A stretch of DNA of 5,744 nt from Verrucomicrobiales bacterium. Lineage in GTDB: Bacteria; Verrucomicrobiota; Verrucomicrobiia; Verrucomicrobiales; SLCJ01. The stretch lies in assembly GCA_007125835.1 (NCBI GenBank), contig SLCJ01000360.1, positions 1 through 5,744 of the forward strand. Direction: 5' to 3'. The first letter of the stretch is position 1; every line of letters starts with the position of its first letter. A program made the translations under genes and the position numbers. Of the stretch, positions 5,465-5,744 are shown piece after piece. Under the pieces are notes generated by a model that was given only the letters and a program-made list of their open reading frames with translations, did not search any database and was not told where the DNA came from.

Positions 5465-5487
5465 GGGGGCGGTTTAAAACCGCCCCC
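5465..5487. repeat. 23-bp palindrome with 11-base arms
   Basis: GGGGGCGGTTT (5465-5475) and AAACCGCCCCC (5477-5487) are perfect reverse complements around a single A. As RNA it would form an 8-9 bp stem with a small AU loop. It carries no T-run after either arm, so termination is uncertain. Its G-rich arm, A/T centre and C-rich arm resemble the palindrome at 4988-5003 in overall design, which suggests the same general class of dispersed palindromic elements. Confidence 0.6.
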
Positions 5488-5537
5488 CAACCATCTCACC
5501 CATGTTCTGACCGCATCGATCAACCGTCGATCACCGA

Positions 5538-5744
5538 TCACCGAGCGCGCGGCGCAACCGAATCACCGAACGCCTCAGCGCCCCGTCGTTTTCCCGATCC
5601 CCAAAACCACTGCTGACCCGCAACCCGCGCCGCCGCCGCCAGGCTTGCCGCACTTCCTGCCACCCGCCAATAAAGCCGTCCATACCCACTCATCACCCGC
5701 TCCCATTCCTCCACCTCCACACGCATCCCTTCCAGCACAGGCAA
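5538..5744 (-). CDS. Open frame running off the right edge, doubtful
   Basis: On the - strand a frame is open from the window edge to a stop at 5538-5540, giving 68 residues if the edge codon TTG counted as start. It begins LPVLEGMRVEVEEWERVMSG, then has an alanine-rich middle and a basic tail (GKRRGAEAFGDSVAPRAR). I do not recognise it. The + strand is also open here in more than one frame because the DNA is so C-rich, and the C-terminal end runs into the CGATCAC repeats. It could be the end of a real gene beyond the window, but the sequence shown does not establish this. Confidence 0.15.
   Translation of the reverse strand: MPVLEGMRVEVEEWERVMSGYGRLYWRVAGSAASLAAAARVAGQQWFWGSGKRRGAEAFGDSVAPRAR

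Larger units (their letters stand above)
4934..5744. other. Gene-poor, repeat-rich intergenic region
   Basis: I support no gene in these 811 bases. The region is assembled from short palindromes, a 15-bp tandem repeat and a hexamer tract, listed separately. Several frames are open on both strands, mainly because the DNA is GC-rich and poor in stop-forming trinucleotides. Their translations are low-complexity or directly spell the repeats. The interval 5490-5744 is strikingly C-rich and G-poor on the + strand and contains CGATCAC twice in tandem (5528-5541). Confidence 0.6.

Noticed and set aside
5134..5541. 135-codon - strand frame with AKFRQ pentapeptide repeats
   Set aside because: The frame passes through the palindrome, the hexamer tract and the 15-bp tandem array; its peptide repeats simply translate DNA repeats, and no start signal or domain is seen.

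Overview
The window looks like a piece of a GC-rich bacterial chromosome, most plausibly from Verrucomicrobiota. That assignment is an inference from memory: the general look of ClpX, a small zinc-ribbon/membrane protein of a type I associate with that phylum, start codons without Shine-Dalgarno sequences, and palindrome-rich intergenic DNA. No marker here proves it. All recognisable genes lie on the + strand.

Layout. 1-398 is a long non-coding leader, AT-rich at its left end, with a TTGACA hexamer and nested inverted repeats. 399-1829 encodes a complete MATE-family multidrug/cation antiporter. After 12 bases comes 1842-2141, a 99-residue protein with a CxxC zinc ribbon, an acidic middle and a C-terminal membrane segment; the two are probably co-transcribed. 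2213-3320 is a broken D-amino-acid-dehydrogenase-like (DadA family) flavoenzyme gene. It carries a one-base frameshift near 2560, lacks about 55 residues near 2459-2470, and has lost the acidic residue that normally binds the FAD ribose. 3434-4741 encodes a complete ClpX, the AAA+ unfoldase of the ClpXP protease; no clpP lies next to it. Directly after the clpX stop, and in the same frame, 4757-4933 is the C-terminal remnant of a VapC-like PIN-domain toxin with no N-terminal half and no start.

4934-5744 holds no gene I can support. It is a mosaic of short repetitive elements: a GCGGACT/AGTCCGC palindrome, a perfect 12-bp hairpin, five tandem copies of a 15-bp unit, a CCAAA/TTTGG inverted repeat, a tract of five ATCGNN hexamers, and an 11-bp-arm palindrome. 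The last 200 bases are strongly C-rich on the + strand.

Functionally, the MATE pump with its small membrane partner is one likely unit and clpX is an independent housekeeping gene. The dadA-like gene and the PIN fragment are decaying relics on either side of clpX. I see no convincing new multi-gene system. The points most worth a second look are the in-frame PIN relic behind clpX, the repeat mosaic, and the base-composition switch inside the broken dadA-like gene.
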